Made by a program: the position numbers and the translations under genes. The notes under the pieces are model-generated. The model was not told where the DNA came from, ran no database searches, and saw only the letters and a program-made list of their open reading frames with translations. A DNA stretch of 64,000 bases from Lachnospiraceae bacterium (GTDB lineage Bacteria > Bacillota > Clostridia > Lachnospirales > Lachnospiraceae): positions 62,001 to 126,000 of the forward strand of contig JAFTPP010000034.1 of assembly GCA_017463255.1 (NCBI GenBank), written 5' to 3'. The number at the start of each line of letters is the position of its first letter. Within the stretch, counting starts at the first letter, position 1. This document shows positions 52,771 to 62,667 of the stretch, in pieces.

Positions 52771-53532
52771 TTACACGTAGAAAATTGCTACTTCACCAAA
52801 GCTTACCTTTCCCGTAAGTCTTACTACCGGTGCGCCTGTTGTCTGTGGACTGTTCTTTTCTTCTACGGAAGCAAAAGACGCCTGACACTGATTCTGAAGT
52901 GCCCATGTGCGTGGTACATATATTTGCACTTCACCAAAGCTTGAATCTACACAGATTTCCGGGATTACTCCATCCTGAATCTGAACACTGTCCAAATATA
53001 CCTTCATACTGCCGAAAGTATTATTTAATTCAGCGTACTTAAAATTCTGGGACTTCACATATTTAATGGTTGAGCCGCAATTGTTTTTAAACCAAACCTT
53101 TTCGCCGTCTACCTGCTCAGATGCTTCTTTCATATCACTGGCATAATGTGCATTAGGATTCTTGTGGCTCTTTGCATGATCATCCCACATAACATGATGG
53201 TCTGTATTCCACTTCTTATTGTTATGGAAAATCAGATTCAAACCGATTGTGGCAAATAACGCTGCACCCAGAATATACCATGGAGTAATTGCCGTAATTC
53301 CTAAGGCATCATCATGAATCCAAGCAAGAAATGCCAACGAAAACAGGATTTCTCCGAAGCTCTTATCAAAAATACCCTTAACTGTAAGTGCTACCAATAA
53401 AATCGTAAATAAAATGCCCCAGAAACTAAATCCGAATCCGCTTCCTGTAGGAATTACACCTAACTTCCATACCAGAATAAATACTGCCGCAAGTAAAAAA
53501 TAAACTCCCCAAAATACTTTCTTTCCTCTCAT
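52771..53532 (-). CDS. LiaF-like membrane protein
   Basis: A 253-residue protein with four N-terminal helices and a soluble C-terminal domain rich in beta strands (FKYAELNNTFGSMKVYLDSV, CVDSSFGEVQIYVPRTW, VSFGEVAIFYV), the right-handed helix pattern of LiaF C-terminal domains. LiaF proteins dampen cell-envelope stress signalling. Here it follows a LytTR regulator by 6 bases, an arrangement seen in clostridia where the membrane protein restrains the regulator; that function is inferred. Confidence 0.85.
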   Translation of the reverse strand: MRGKKVFWGVYFLLAAVFILVWKLGVIPTGSGFGFSFWGILFTILLVALTVKGIFDKSFGEILFSLAFLAWIHDDALGITAITPWYILGAALFATIGLNLIFHNNKKWNTDHHVMWDDHAKSHKNPNAHYASDMKEASEQVDGEKVWFKNNCGSTIKYVKSQNFKYAELNNTFGSMKVYLDSVQIQDGVIPEICVDSSFGEVQIYVPRTWALQNQCQASFASVEEKNSPQTTGAPVVRLTGKVSFGEVAIFYV

Positions 53533-53538
53533 AACCTT

Positions 53539-53991
53539 TTACCTCTTTTCCTCTAAATAATTTTTTAATGTCTTATAATATCTTCGAGATACATACACCT
53601 GCTTGTGGGTTTTCTCAAAAGAAACCGTACTAAAGGAAGTGATATTTCTATCAATTGAATATATATGGTTTGCATTCAGAATCGTAGATTTTGAAACCCT
53701 GATAAAACATTTGGGTAGCAGTTCCTCTAACTCATACAGCTTGTACTTTACCTGGAAAATATCATTTCCCGTATGAGCGCTGATTCCTGCTTCGTCCGTT
53801 TCAAAAAAGAGAATATCTTCTAATGAAAGATAATACTCTTTTTCACCCTTGTAAAAAACAAACCGCTGCTTCTTACCGGTTACATCTTGAATTGCCCGCT
53901 GAATCTGTAATACTTCTTCGTTCAATTCACGACAACGGATTACAATCTCTTCTTCTTCTTTCCCTTCATCAATTTCTAATCTAATCTTCAT
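53539..53991 (-). CDS. LytTR DNA-binding regulator
   Basis: About 150 residues. The N-terminus (MKIRLEIDEGKEEEEIVIRC) is the short domain that precedes LytTR in membrane-protein-paired regulators; there is no receiver domain. The LytTR domain includes YYLSLEDILFFETDE, FIRVSKSTILNANHI and VSRRYYKTLKNYL. The ATG at 53991 has GGGG upstream and fits family length; the frame extends 20 residues further. It likely controls its own operon. Confidence 0.88.
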   Translation of the reverse strand: MKIRLEIDEGKEEEEIVIRCRELNEEVLQIQRAIQDVTGKKQRFVFYKGEKEYYLSLEDILFFETDEAGISAHTGNDIFQVKYKLYELEELLPKCFIRVSKSTILNANHIYSIDRNITSFSTVSFEKTHKQVYVSRRYYKTLKNYLEEKR

Positions 53992-54106
53992 TTCCGGTCC
54001 CCAACTCATCCGTTTTTCTTTTGATACTTCTATCATATTGCTTTTTTTCATTTTGTAAAGTTCATTTGGGCAAGTGGTCGCAAATTTACGGTAAGAGGTT
54101 AAAATA

Positions 54107-54136
54107 TCAAAAAATCGGACACTTAAGTGCCCGATT
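54107..54136 (-). terminator. Terminator of the solute-binding protein gene
   Basis: AATCGG-A-CACTTAAGTG-C-CCGATT (54113-54136), one mismatch; TTTTTTGA follows on the minus strand. Confidence 0.8.
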
Positions 54137-54141
54137 CCATA

Positions 54142-56175
54142 TTATGTCTGTATATAAATTAATGCCCTGCTTTGAATAACCTTAACAACCTCGTCCACTG
54201 TTTTTTGATTATTAAAATAATACTCTGCCTCTTCTACAATGATATTAAGTAATTCATCGCCGGAATATGCTTTGTTTTCAATGGACTCAATAAGACTAAC
54301 AAACTGTTCCTTTTCTTTTTCAGTCATGGCATAAATAGAGCAACCGTTTAATGAAGTGATTTCCTGTTCAACCTTGGTTCCATCATCAAGCGTAACGTAG
54401 ATTGGAGTCGAAACATTCTCAATATACTTATTAAAGCTGCTCTTTAAAACAGGATGTACTATACCGGCAAAAAAATCACCGTTATCTATATACTTGTCCT
54501 GTTGCTCCTTGGATAGCGCAAACTTCATAAAATCCCATGCGCCCGCCTTACAATCAGAGTCTGCGGCCAAACTGAAGCAAACTCCGGATGAACCGGCATA
54601 TGACCCGCTCCCGTCCGAACAAGGTAAGCCTATGACTACCATATTCTCTATCACACTATTAGCATACTGAAACATTATATTTCCGTACATGGTTTCCATA
54701 TGTAACAGCTGCTTTTCCTTTTGAATTCTCTCATATGGATTTTCAGTTATTCCCGTCCGCTCATACTCAGCAAACAATTCATTGGATTTTTCTCTCTCAT
54801 GAATAAACGTTAACAACCTTTTAAATGCTTCATCATCAAAAGAGCAGGTTTCCGTGGCTTCATTCACAAATAAATCCAGATTATACATAACCAGGTAATA
54901 TAGTGTATCACCTTTTGACTTGCCCATTATAGTCTGAATCTGTGGGTTTTCTTCCATTGTGACATACAAATTATCGAGGGAAAGTGAATTATACTCACCT
55001 ACCAAATCTCCTTTTGCACAGCCGGTAGTTACCATAAAAGTAATGGGAATCTGATAAAGATGCTTATCCTCCTCATAAACAAAAAGTATATTTTCCAGAT
55101 ATTCTGAGCCATCTATGGTTTCATCCATCTCAAAATAAGGAAACAAGTCTTCCAAATAACCCTTCCCAGCCAATGAGTCCATATCAAAGACATTGTTATT
55201 AATAATATCCGGTCCCTTTCCTGACGCAATTTCAGCACCAAGCTTTATCATTACATCCTCTTTCGTTGCTCCCCCTGTAGAATAATCGATTACCTCTACC
55301 ATATATTCAGAGCTTGCCATATTATACTCTGCAATCATTTGCTCCTCTGTCACACCCAAATAACCATAGGTAGCCAATGTAATCGTTTGCTTACCCTCGT
55401 TGTCACTTTGCGATACCTGATTAAATGCATACGCCGATAAAATATATCCGGAATCCTTTAATTTCATCTCTAATATGTAGAAATTGTCATTTTCTCCATA
55501 GGTATGAATTTCCTTAACATCGGTCATTAAAAAATTGTAATTGAGGAGATTTAATACCGTTTCTGCCTTCTCACCATTATAATAAACTATGTTTCCCTGC
55601 TCTAATACCAAATACTGCGAATCCGCTATTTCCGCATATTGATTAAAGTCAAACCGGATATTCTCCTGACCAATATACTTTCCTAAGGTTGAATATTTAT
55701 AAACCGATGACATTGTCTGAACGCAAATCTCGCCTTCAAAATTCACAAACAATCCGGTAACCGGTTCTTCGGATGGAATCTCTTTTATCTTCACTTCATC
55801 TTCCAAAATACCATCCGCATTATACTTATTCAAATAATAGTCTCGGTTATCATTTGCATACTCTGTTACCAATAACCAATATCCTTCTTTGCTATCAACC
55901 GCCAAGCCTGATACATTTTCATTCTCATCTATACTGATTGCTACCACATTTTCATTATCTGTAGCAATATGATAGGAATGTATTTCATACAAACTGTCTT
56001 GCTGATGCATCAAATAATAAAAGGTATTATTGGTTGCATATGTTTCGAAGGGCTCATTACTACTAACCTCATAAACCTGTTCTACTTCATACTTTTCACT
56101 TATTTTGAAAGTGTCTTTATTACCGCAGGATGTTAATAATGCCAGCAGTAAAATAAATATACTTCTCTTTTTCAT
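54142..56175 (-). CDS. Extracellular solute-binding lipoprotein with propeller-like N-terminus
   Basis: A 677-residue lipoprotein (signal ending LLALLTSCGN). A shorter beta-propeller-like region (about 30-265, DSKEGYWLLVTE repeats) precedes a binding domain starting TITLATYGYLGVTEEQMIAE. It ends VVKVIQSRALIYIQT like its paralogues at 27631-29940 and 34657-36951. No permease genes lie nearby; it follows a large lipoprotein by about 65 bases and may be co-transcribed. Confidence 0.85.
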   Translation of the reverse strand: MKKRSIFILLLALLTSCGNKDTFKISEKYEVEQVYEVSSNEPFETYATNNTFYYLMHQQDSLYEIHSYHIATDNENVVAISIDENENVSGLAVDSKEGYWLLVTEYANDNRDYYLNKYNADGILEDEVKIKEIPSEEPVTGLFVNFEGEICVQTMSSVYKYSTLGKYIGQENIRFDFNQYAEIADSQYLVLEQGNIVYYNGEKAETVLNLLNYNFLMTDVKEIHTYGENDNFYILEMKLKDSGYILSAYAFNQVSQSDNEGKQTITLATYGYLGVTEEQMIAEYNMASSEYMVEVIDYSTGGATKEDVMIKLGAEIASGKGPDIINNNVFDMDSLAGKGYLEDLFPYFEMDETIDGSEYLENILFVYEEDKHLYQIPITFMVTTGCAKGDLVGEYNSLSLDNLYVTMEENPQIQTIMGKSKGDTLYYLVMYNLDLFVNEATETCSFDDEAFKRLLTFIHEREKSNELFAEYERTGITENPYERIQKEKQLLHMETMYGNIMFQYANSVIENMVVIGLPCSDGSGSYAGSSGVCFSLAADSDCKAGAWDFMKFALSKEQQDKYIDNGDFFAGIVHPVLKSSFNKYIENVSTPIYVTLDDGTKVEQEITSLNGCSIYAMTEKEKEQFVSLIESIENKAYSGDELLNIIVEEAEYYFNNQKTVDEVVKVIQSRALIYIQT

Positions 56176-56240
56176 TTTTACTTCTTTTCCACACCCAGTC
56201 TCTCAAAATCAAATAAATATATTCCTGATTCGTCTGCACT

Positions 56241-58874
56241 TTATTCCACAACAGCAATTTGCAATACTTCATCACCATTATAAATTTTAAAATGTGAATT
56301 ACCATTTCTTACATGTTCTGCAGGATACTCATTTGATACTTTATTAAACTCAGTATCAATGAAATATGCCATTCCGTTATTGTCCAGTACCAGTGCATAG
56401 CCATGAGTAAATAACGTTACTTCTTTGTAATCCTTATCAATCTGCTGTCCACTGTTATCTATATATCCACCATTACAATAATGAAAACCGGTAATTGAAA
56501 ATTCTATCTTGTCGGATTCTAACAGGCACACTTCATCCCAATTAATTACCTTACCTGCTTCATCAAACTTCGCTTTTGATAAATCCATTAAATAATAATC
56601 CGTTAATTTCGTATCATGATTATAATATGTCCAGACAGATACCGTTCCACTATGATAAGCGTACCCACCATTAAACGGATGGTCATTCTCTAATAAAGCA
56701 TTTGAATAATTTTCTCCCGTATCATAGTTCTCCCAGAAGTTCGGGTATTTTTCAATAAAGAAATCACAAAAGTCAACTTTAATTATTTCTTCTGTAGCAA
56801 TATTGTATAAAACAAAATCTACTTCCGTTCCTACAGCAATATCATACTGATTTATCAAAAGCATATAGTCTTTTGTTATCATAGAAGAATGTATATACAA
56901 TGCATCATCAAATACATGGACTAATTCCTTTGTTCCATTCCTGCTTACTTTAAATAATTCACAACTGTTTCTATCCAAGAAATAGAATACACCATCTTGC
57001 ATTTGTGTGAATGTCACTTCTTTATTTCCACCGGTCTCATATCTAAACCATTCTTCTTTTGTTTTTAAGTCAAACGCAACAATTTTAGTACTTTCTTTGC
57101 CCCAAACATCCCGTATTTCATAAATCACGGTATCTTCCGCAACTACTGAAGAACCGTCGGCAGCCAGAAGTTTTTCTCCGTTTGCGTTAAAATAATGATT
57201 ATCAAAACCGGCATCTTCCCCGAATTTTCCTCTTAAGTAAAAATAACCTTCCGGTGAAACAAAATAGCCACAAGTTGCATATTCGTGAGGAACTATTATT
57301 TCCCCTTGACCATTAACGGCACCATATGAATAGTCTTGCATCGTTATTGCACACTGGCCACCACGTACCACACCTAAACTATCATCATAATTTACTCTCA
57401 CAAGTCTTTCGTTCTTCTCAGACTCGAATAATTCTGCCAAAGTCATTTCCCCGGAATCCGTATCATCCTGCTGATTTTTCTGTGCATCTTCCCACAGTAT
57501 TGCATCTTCAGGAATCGGCAACTCTGAGCTAGCATCCATGTCATAATAATGAGTGTTGCCTTCTGAATCTTTCCATAAGAAGCTACGGTTGTCATAAATT
57601 GTAAAATTAGTACTGTCTATACCTATATCAACAATATCTTCCTCACCATTTCCACTAGGTACGTGATAGAGCTTTACCATTCCATCAATTATAAAGAACA
57701 AATACTCATCATTACCATATATTTGAATGTTTTCTCCGTCCAAGCAAACCATTATTTCGGAATCTCCCTCTATTCCATCGATTCTGAATTTGGCCTGTGC
57801 TACACCTTTCATATAATATACATACTCATTCCACAAAAATAATCCATAAGTAGAATAATCAAGAACCTCTGCATCAGCTCTCTCTTCCGAGTTATGCCAT
57901 CTTATAAGATTACCATCTTCGGTAATTTCATAATTATAAAATCTGGTACTTCCATCGTCAGGAATAAATTTTTTACGAGTGGAACAAAATTCTTCATATA
58001 GTGATTGTGACAAATCAAAGCGACCCACGTCAAAATTTATCTGTACAACTCTATATACCTCTCCGGACAAAGGAGATTCCTCCCATTGTCCTGTCTCCAT
58101 ATCAAAATAATTTGCATATCCATATCCCTCTAGATGACCTCCGTAAATGTCCCCTTGATGTTCTACCTTTACTTCATCCCTAGATTCTACAAAATATAAT
58201 ATACTCTTTGAATCATATACATAATATGTGGTTCCCGAAATAAGTGTTGTCACATAATCAACATGCCCCGACAAATAATGAACCCTATATACTTTTCCGC
58301 TTTCAGTAATCAAAAAACAATAATCTTTCTGAGCACTAATCTGTCCAATCTTTTCATCAAATTCTGTAATATAATGAACGGTTTCATCGTATTCCATATA
58401 AAATAACTGATTTCCGTTTTCACCACCGGAATAGATGAAGCTATCTCCTGTTACACTGTAGTTATAAAAAACCGGCGTAATTTCTTTGCGAATACTTCCC
58501 TCATCTGAAACGCATATGTATCCTTTATCCTCAATAGAATAATAATCAGCTCTGTCGAACTCATGAAATTCTCGAGTCCACTCATAAGGAATCCTTTTTT
58601 CACAAAATTCCTGATACAATAATTCTTTCTCATCTTCAGATACGTCCCAGTTTAAATCGTCAAACCACTGCTTAGTACGTTCGTTGATAATACGTTCTTC
58701 CTCGGTAAGACTCTGCTCCGAACCACTTTGCTCTGTATCTTCAAAATCTTCTTCCGGACCAGATAATTCTCCGGTTACCTCTTGGTTTCCCTTCTCTTCC
58801 GATTTCTCCCCATTACCGCATGCGGATAATACCATCGTAAGACATAATAATAAGGTTATTACTCGCTTTTTCAT
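56241..58874 (-). CDS. Large lipoprotein of unknown function, beta-propeller-like
   Basis: About 877 residues. Lipoprotein signal MKKRVITLLLCLTMVLSACG, an acidic linker, then repeated units of beta strands throughout (FYNYSVTGDSFIYSGGENGN, FYLRGKFGEDAGFDNHYFNA, WTYYNHDTKLTDYYLMDLS). The part near 540-600 (MQDYSYGAVNGQGEIIVPHE) resembles WG/KWG repeats. No binding-protein domain or enzyme motif is found. GGAGG lies 12 bases before the ATG at 58874. Its promoter carries the same 22-base element as the agrA-like promoter at 63 kb, so it is probably quorum- or peptide-regulated. Confidence 0.8.
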   Translation of the reverse strand: MKKRVITLLLCLTMVLSACGNGEKSEEKGNQEVTGELSGPEEDFEDTEQSGSEQSLTEEERIINERTKQWFDDLNWDVSEDEKELLYQEFCEKRIPYEWTREFHEFDRADYYSIEDKGYICVSDEGSIRKEITPVFYNYSVTGDSFIYSGGENGNQLFYMEYDETVHYITEFDEKIGQISAQKDYCFLITESGKVYRVHYLSGHVDYVTTLISGTTYYVYDSKSILYFVESRDEVKVEHQGDIYGGHLEGYGYANYFDMETGQWEESPLSGEVYRVVQINFDVGRFDLSQSLYEEFCSTRKKFIPDDGSTRFYNYEITEDGNLIRWHNSEERADAEVLDYSTYGLFLWNEYVYYMKGVAQAKFRIDGIEGDSEIMVCLDGENIQIYGNDEYLFFIIDGMVKLYHVPSGNGEEDIVDIGIDSTNFTIYDNRSFLWKDSEGNTHYYDMDASSELPIPEDAILWEDAQKNQQDDTDSGEMTLAELFESEKNERLVRVNYDDSLGVVRGGQCAITMQDYSYGAVNGQGEIIVPHEYATCGYFVSPEGYFYLRGKFGEDAGFDNHYFNANGEKLLAADGSSVVAEDTVIYEIRDVWGKESTKIVAFDLKTKEEWFRYETGGNKEVTFTQMQDGVFYFLDRNSCELFKVSRNGTKELVHVFDDALYIHSSMITKDYMLLINQYDIAVGTEVDFVLYNIATEEIIKVDFCDFFIEKYPNFWENYDTGENYSNALLENDHPFNGGYAYHSGTVSVWTYYNHDTKLTDYYLMDLSKAKFDEAGKVINWDEVCLLESDKIEFSITGFHYCNGGYIDNSGQQIDKDYKEVTLFTHGYALVLDNNGMAYFIDTEFNKVSNEYPAEHVRNGNSHFKIYNGDEVLQIAVVE

Positions 58875-58930
58875 ATTATTTTTGTTCCTCCCCTTACCTT
58901 TTTTTCGCAACTTTACGCGTGTATAGGATA

Positions 58931-58996
58931 TGTATAGCATTGTTGTTGTTCTAGTTCAATCTCTTCTGCTCCCCAAAAGCGTGAACGACAATTTTG
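58931..58996 (-). promoter_or_regulatory. Promoter with LytTR-type box
   Basis: Minus-strand TTGAAC (58954-58959), 17-base spacer, TATACA (58931-58936). Sixteen bases upstream of the -35 lies a 22-base sequence (58975-58996, core TGAACGACAATTTT on the + strand) identical to 63094-63115. The rest of 58997-59135 has no recognised feature. Confidence 0.6.
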
Positions 58997-59135
58997 TCTT
59001 GAAATCACTCCCACCAAAAAAGCATTTTGTTCACAATATCAATTATGGTTTGATAAAAACCTATCTCTTATTTTTTCAAAACCTTCTATATCTCCTTTGT
59101 ACGATGAACATTCTGCATACAGCTTGGATACCAGC

Positions 59136-59525
59136 TTAATGAAACGAGAGACTTAATGAGCCTTCTGTTTCTTCATTGATATCTGTACTCAATATCCATT
59201 TATCTTTTGTATGTTTTTTGTCGATTTGTATTGTTTCTTTTAACGAACCATCCACAATATACTCATATTTAATTCCTTCTCTATCTATATTTTCAAACAC
59301 CACATGAATTGTTCCTGATATTGTTGTTCCTTGAACCACTACCTCTTTACATCCCTTTTCTAATACTATTTCTTCTTCCCTATGGCTTTTCTCCTGATGA
59401 TAATATTCCTTATAAAAAAATCTCTCCATTCCTGATAAATGAGGTTCTTGGTCTTTGCCACATCCAATCAATCCAAACAAAATCATAACTAATGGCAGAA
59501 TCAATATCTTACGTTTTATTTTCAT
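59136..59525 (-). CDS. Small lipoprotein of the FtsX-type ABC operon
   Basis: A 129-residue lipoprotein (signal ending LFGLIGCGK) with a charged middle and a beta-rich C-terminal half (SGTIHVVFENIDREGIKYEY). No family recognised. Its ATG overlaps the stop of the ABC ATPase gene (ATGA), which marks it as part of that transporter system, perhaps an immunity or substrate-handling lipoprotein. Confidence 0.78.
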   Translation of the reverse strand: MKIKRKILILPLVMILFGLIGCGKDQEPHLSGMERFFYKEYYHQEKSHREEEIVLEKGCKEVVVQGTTISGTIHVVFENIDREGIKYEYIVDGSLKETIQIDKKHTKDKWILSTDINEETEGSLSLSFH

Positions 59526-60181
59526 TCTAATGCTCCATCCTCTATTCTTATTACTTTGTCAGCAAATTCAGCTACTTCTTTATCATGTGTCACTATAATA
59601 ACAGTCTTACCTTTTTGATTGTATTCCTTTAAAATACTCATTAATTCCATACTTGTCGCATGATCTAAAGCTCCTGTCGGCTCATCCGCCAAAATAATAT
59701 CTGCGCCACTAACTAATGCCCGTGCAAGTGCCACTCTTTGCTGTTGTCCTCCCGACATTTCTTTCGGCAACTTGTATAATTGGCTTTCTATATCAAGCTG
59801 CCTTACAGCATCCAGAATTATTTTCTTACGCTGTCGCGTTGATATTCCTCTGTGCAATAATGGTAATTCAATATTTTCATATGCCGTATATTTTTCCATC
59901 AATGCAAAATTCTGAAAAACAAATGTTATCTTGCTTTTTCTTATTTTACTCAACTGTCGGGATTTGAAATGTGTGATATCTTCTCCCATTAACAGATATG
60001 TCCCTTTTGTAGGTTTATCCATACACCCTAAAATATGTAGTAACGTTGATTTTCCGGAGCCCGATGTCCCCATAATTGCCACAAATTCGCCATCCTCAAT
60101 TGTCAAGGATACATCTTTTAATGCTACTGTCTCCTGTTCACCATTCTTATATATTTTTGAAATATCTACTAATTCAATCAT
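59522..60181 (-). CDS. ABC ATPase, MacB/LolD-type
   Basis: A 219-residue ATPase with Walker A GTSGSGKST, signature MSGGQQQRVALARAL, Walker B IILADEPTGALD and H-loop IIVTHD. The sequence FVFQNFALMEKYTAYENIELPL is typical of the MacB/LolD group, which pairs with FtsX-fold permeases. It is coupled to the permease before and the lipoprotein after it by ATGA overlaps. Confidence 0.93.
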   Translation of the reverse strand: MIELVDISKIYKNGEQETVALKDVSLTIEDGEFVAIMGTSGSGKSTLLHILGCMDKPTKGTYLLMGEDITHFKSRQLSKIRKSKITFVFQNFALMEKYTAYENIELPLLHRGISTRQRKKIILDAVRQLDIESQLYKLPKEMSGGQQQRVALARALVSGADIILADEPTGALDHATSMELMSILKEYNQKGKTVIIVTHDKEVAEFADKVIRIEDGALE

Positions 60182-61431
60182 ATTTCCTCCTCCTTGACTA
60201 ATTGCACCAATTCCATTCTGTTTATCATTATAATTGGCGGAATCAAAGAAATTAAAGTATACAATATACTAACCAAAATCGTAATGGGAAACGCATATCC
60301 CACTAATGATTTATTGTACAATTGACTAAATTCTCCCAGTACAGTTGCGTCAAAATATTTTTTTGCAAACAGAATCACAATCAACATTGCAATAGATATA
60401 TAAACTAAGTGCCTTCCGACCATGGTACATATCAGTCGCTCTTTTGATTCTCCAAATGCCAATCGGATTCCATATTCTTTTATTCTCATTAAAATAAATG
60501 CACAAAAAAGGGAACTAATTGAAATCATGGAACAAATCATTACAACTATCGCAAAACTATATTGATTGCGCATAATTTCCATGTTATCTACTTTAAATTG
60601 CTGTATTTTTTCTTCTATCGTACTGATACTTATCTTAATATCTTTTTGCGATGCCAGCTTCTCTATCTGACGGATATCAGATTCTTTTAAAACATTCCCT
60701 TTAATAAATATCTGATTCACTGTTGACAATTGTGTCATTGAATCTGTTCGTTCTTCATTACCAAAGGGCGCAATGAATTTATGTTTCATGGGGGATGCAG
60801 GAAACTCAATCGGGTCATAATAACTAAACCAAATCGTATCCTCTATATATCCTTTTACAATATATTTTGTACCAAATGTATCACTGGTTAAAACATCGTC
60901 TATCTCTATAATATGCTTAAAATCCGAACCCACATAAATAGGATAATATAATTCATCCCCGATTGTTATCGGAAGTAAATCTTCTTTCAAGATACCACAA
61001 TCCACAATATCCATCATTTCCGGGTCAACCATAATAACATCTGATAAACTCAAATATTCCTCATAAAAAGTTCCTTTATACTCTTCTTCGTTACATTCAA
61101 GGTAAACTTTGTTATTCCATAATTCCTCAAAATATATATACGATTCTGTATATGCCCCACATATAAATCCGTAATCTTTTCTAATAATATTTTTTATCTC
61201 ATTTATATCGTCCCCAAAACGATTCTCATCTTTTACGTAACTAAAGTTAAGTACTCCGATTTTATCCGTATCGGTTTGAAATATTTTTTTTAAATCTTTG
61301 ATTTGTGCTTTAAATACAAAACTATTTGTCAATGCAAGCACGCATAAAAATAAGGATATAATTGATAACCCCATAACCAAAATAATCTGTACCTTATTAC
61401 GTGCTAAATAATTTAAAAATCTGCTCATCAT
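60178..61431 (-). CDS. FtsX-like ABC permease
   Basis: About 417 residues: one N-terminal helix (VQIILVMGLSIISLFLCVLA), a large extracytoplasmic MacB-like domain and three C-terminal helices, with KEYGIRLAFGESKERLI between the first two as in FtsX-fold permeases. The start at 61431 (ATG overlapping the preceding stop) has AGAAGG 9 bases upstream. It forms a heterodimer, presumably, with the permease encoded next upstream. Confidence 0.87.
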   Translation of the reverse strand: MMSRFLNYLARNKVQIILVMGLSIISLFLCVLALTNSFVFKAQIKDLKKIFQTDTDKIGVLNFSYVKDENRFGDDINEIKNIIRKDYGFICGAYTESYIYFEELWNNKVYLECNEEEYKGTFYEEYLSLSDVIMVDPEMMDIVDCGILKEDLLPITIGDELYYPIYVGSDFKHIIEIDDVLTSDTFGTKYIVKGYIEDTIWFSYYDPIEFPASPMKHKFIAPFGNEERTDSMTQLSTVNQIFIKGNVLKESDIRQIEKLASQKDIKISISTIEEKIQQFKVDNMEIMRNQYSFAIVVMICSMISISSLFCAFILMRIKEYGIRLAFGESKERLICTMVGRHLVYISIAMLIVILFAKKYFDATVLGEFSQLYNKSLVGYAFPITILVSILYTLISLIPPIIMINRMELVQLVKEEEI

Positions 61432-62477
61432 AATTTGATACCTTCTGCCGGATGTATTTTTAAAATATATCTCACCGGCACCAAAATCGACACCAATGCC
61501 GTAATTACAATCGTTCCTAAATAGAAAAGAGCAACCCGCATCCATTCTGAAAACTTAAATCCATTTCTCACAAATATTTGAATCATCGTTTGTACCAGAA
61601 ATGCTATAATCGCAGAAACTGCAATAATAATCAATATTTCTTTTAATAATAAAATAATAATTTCTTGATTCGTTGCTCCGTATGCTTTTCTAATTCCAAC
61701 CTCTCTTTTTCGTGCGTTTACCCAATAAAAGGAAATAATCATAACGTTGATTAACGCAAATAGATATAGCAACACTCCAAGTAATGTTTTCCCTGAAAAT
61801 AATCCGGTAAAGATGCTGCTGTTTCGTTCTCCTTCTTCATAGAAAATATGACTGTACGGGTATTTTTCCTGAATCATGTCCTTAAAACTTTGATAGGTAT
61901 TATATAAATCAACCTTATTAGAGCAAAACCTTAATACAATATTATTAGAGATTTTCTCATCTTCAAATGCCCGAAAATAATCTTCTGCATTTAACACAAA
62001 TAAATTTGATAAACCAATATACTTCTCGGTATCTATCTCATCACAAATCTTAAATGTATATTCATGAGCACTAAGCTGTCCATCACCATCATGCACGATA
62101 TTATCAGAAATCAGTATTCCGTTTTGTGGTATTTTTCCGGCTCCATTTTTCGTTGGATATGGTAACTTTTCATTTTGGCAAAGAAGAACCTGTGGGCAAT
62201 ATAAATAGTCACATTCCTCAAAATGAATACGCAAATCTTCAATGTAAATATTGCATGTATCAATCTCGTGTGCCATACCAAGTAAATCTGATATATCCAT
62301 AGTCTCTATTGAATTTATATACATTATTACTTCATTCTGATATCCATATCTTATTTCTTTTTTCATATTATTCTCTGCTTCCACAATAGCATAAAAACCA
62401 TTAAACAATGCAAAAAAAGAACTTAAGAAGCATAATATTATTAATATAGAAATCGTGAAATGTCTTTTAAATACCAT
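61428..62477 (-). CDS. FtsX-like ABC permease
   Basis: A 349-residue partner permease with the same layout: N-terminal helix, extracytoplasmic domain and three C-terminal helices, with KREVGIRKAYGATNQEIIIL, the classic FtsX/MacB loop. First gene of the four-gene operon. Mechanotransmission (MacB-type) systems of this shape export peptides or lipids or confer self-protection; the substrate is unknown. Position beside a truncated agrB and LytTR system suggests control by peptide signalling. Confidence 0.88.
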   Translation of the reverse strand: MVFKRHFTISILIILCFLSSFFALFNGFYAIVEAENNMKKEIRYGYQNEVIMYINSIETMDISDLLGMAHEIDTCNIYIEDLRIHFEECDYLYCPQVLLCQNEKLPYPTKNGAGKIPQNGILISDNIVHDGDGQLSAHEYTFKICDEIDTEKYIGLSNLFVLNAEDYFRAFEDEKISNNIVLRFCSNKVDLYNTYQSFKDMIQEKYPYSHIFYEEGERNSSIFTGLFSGKTLLGVLLYLFALINVMIISFYWVNARKREVGIRKAYGATNQEIIILLLKEILIIIAVSAIIAFLVQTMIQIFVRNGFKFSEWMRVALFYLGTIVITALVSILVPVRYILKIHPAEGIKL

Positions 62478-62602
62478 ATCTTTCTTATGTGATAATTAAG
62501 TTGTAATCATCACGTTTTTCCTTCCATTTTGTATCACCTATGAAATCTAGTTAAGTTATAAAAAAATGCAAAAACATATTCTCAAAACAATTTTTGCATA
62601 AA

Positions 62603-62644
62603 TGCCCCGATATGTAAACTACAAAATATAACATATACGGGGCA
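62603..62644. other. Long inverted repeat
   Basis: TGCCCCG-ATATG (62603-62614) and CATAT-A-CGGGGCA (62632-62644) form a 12-pair stem with one bulge and a 17-base loop. No T run follows on either side. It lies between the truncated agrB and the ABC operon; the remainder of 62478-62667 shows no gene. Confidence 0.6.
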
Positions 62645-62667
62645 AATGTAATAAGTGGTAATTATGG

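Noticed and set aside
58930-59139. 69-codon hydrophobic frame on the + strand
   Set aside because: It covers the promoter and LytTR box of the large lipoprotein gene, and no ribosome site precedes it.
62478-62667. Search for an agrD gene; a 27-codon minus-strand frame with two Cys (start in CCGTATATG)
   Set aside because: No ribosome site, no amphipathic leader and no acidic tail; it is just the in-frame continuation of the truncated agrB.
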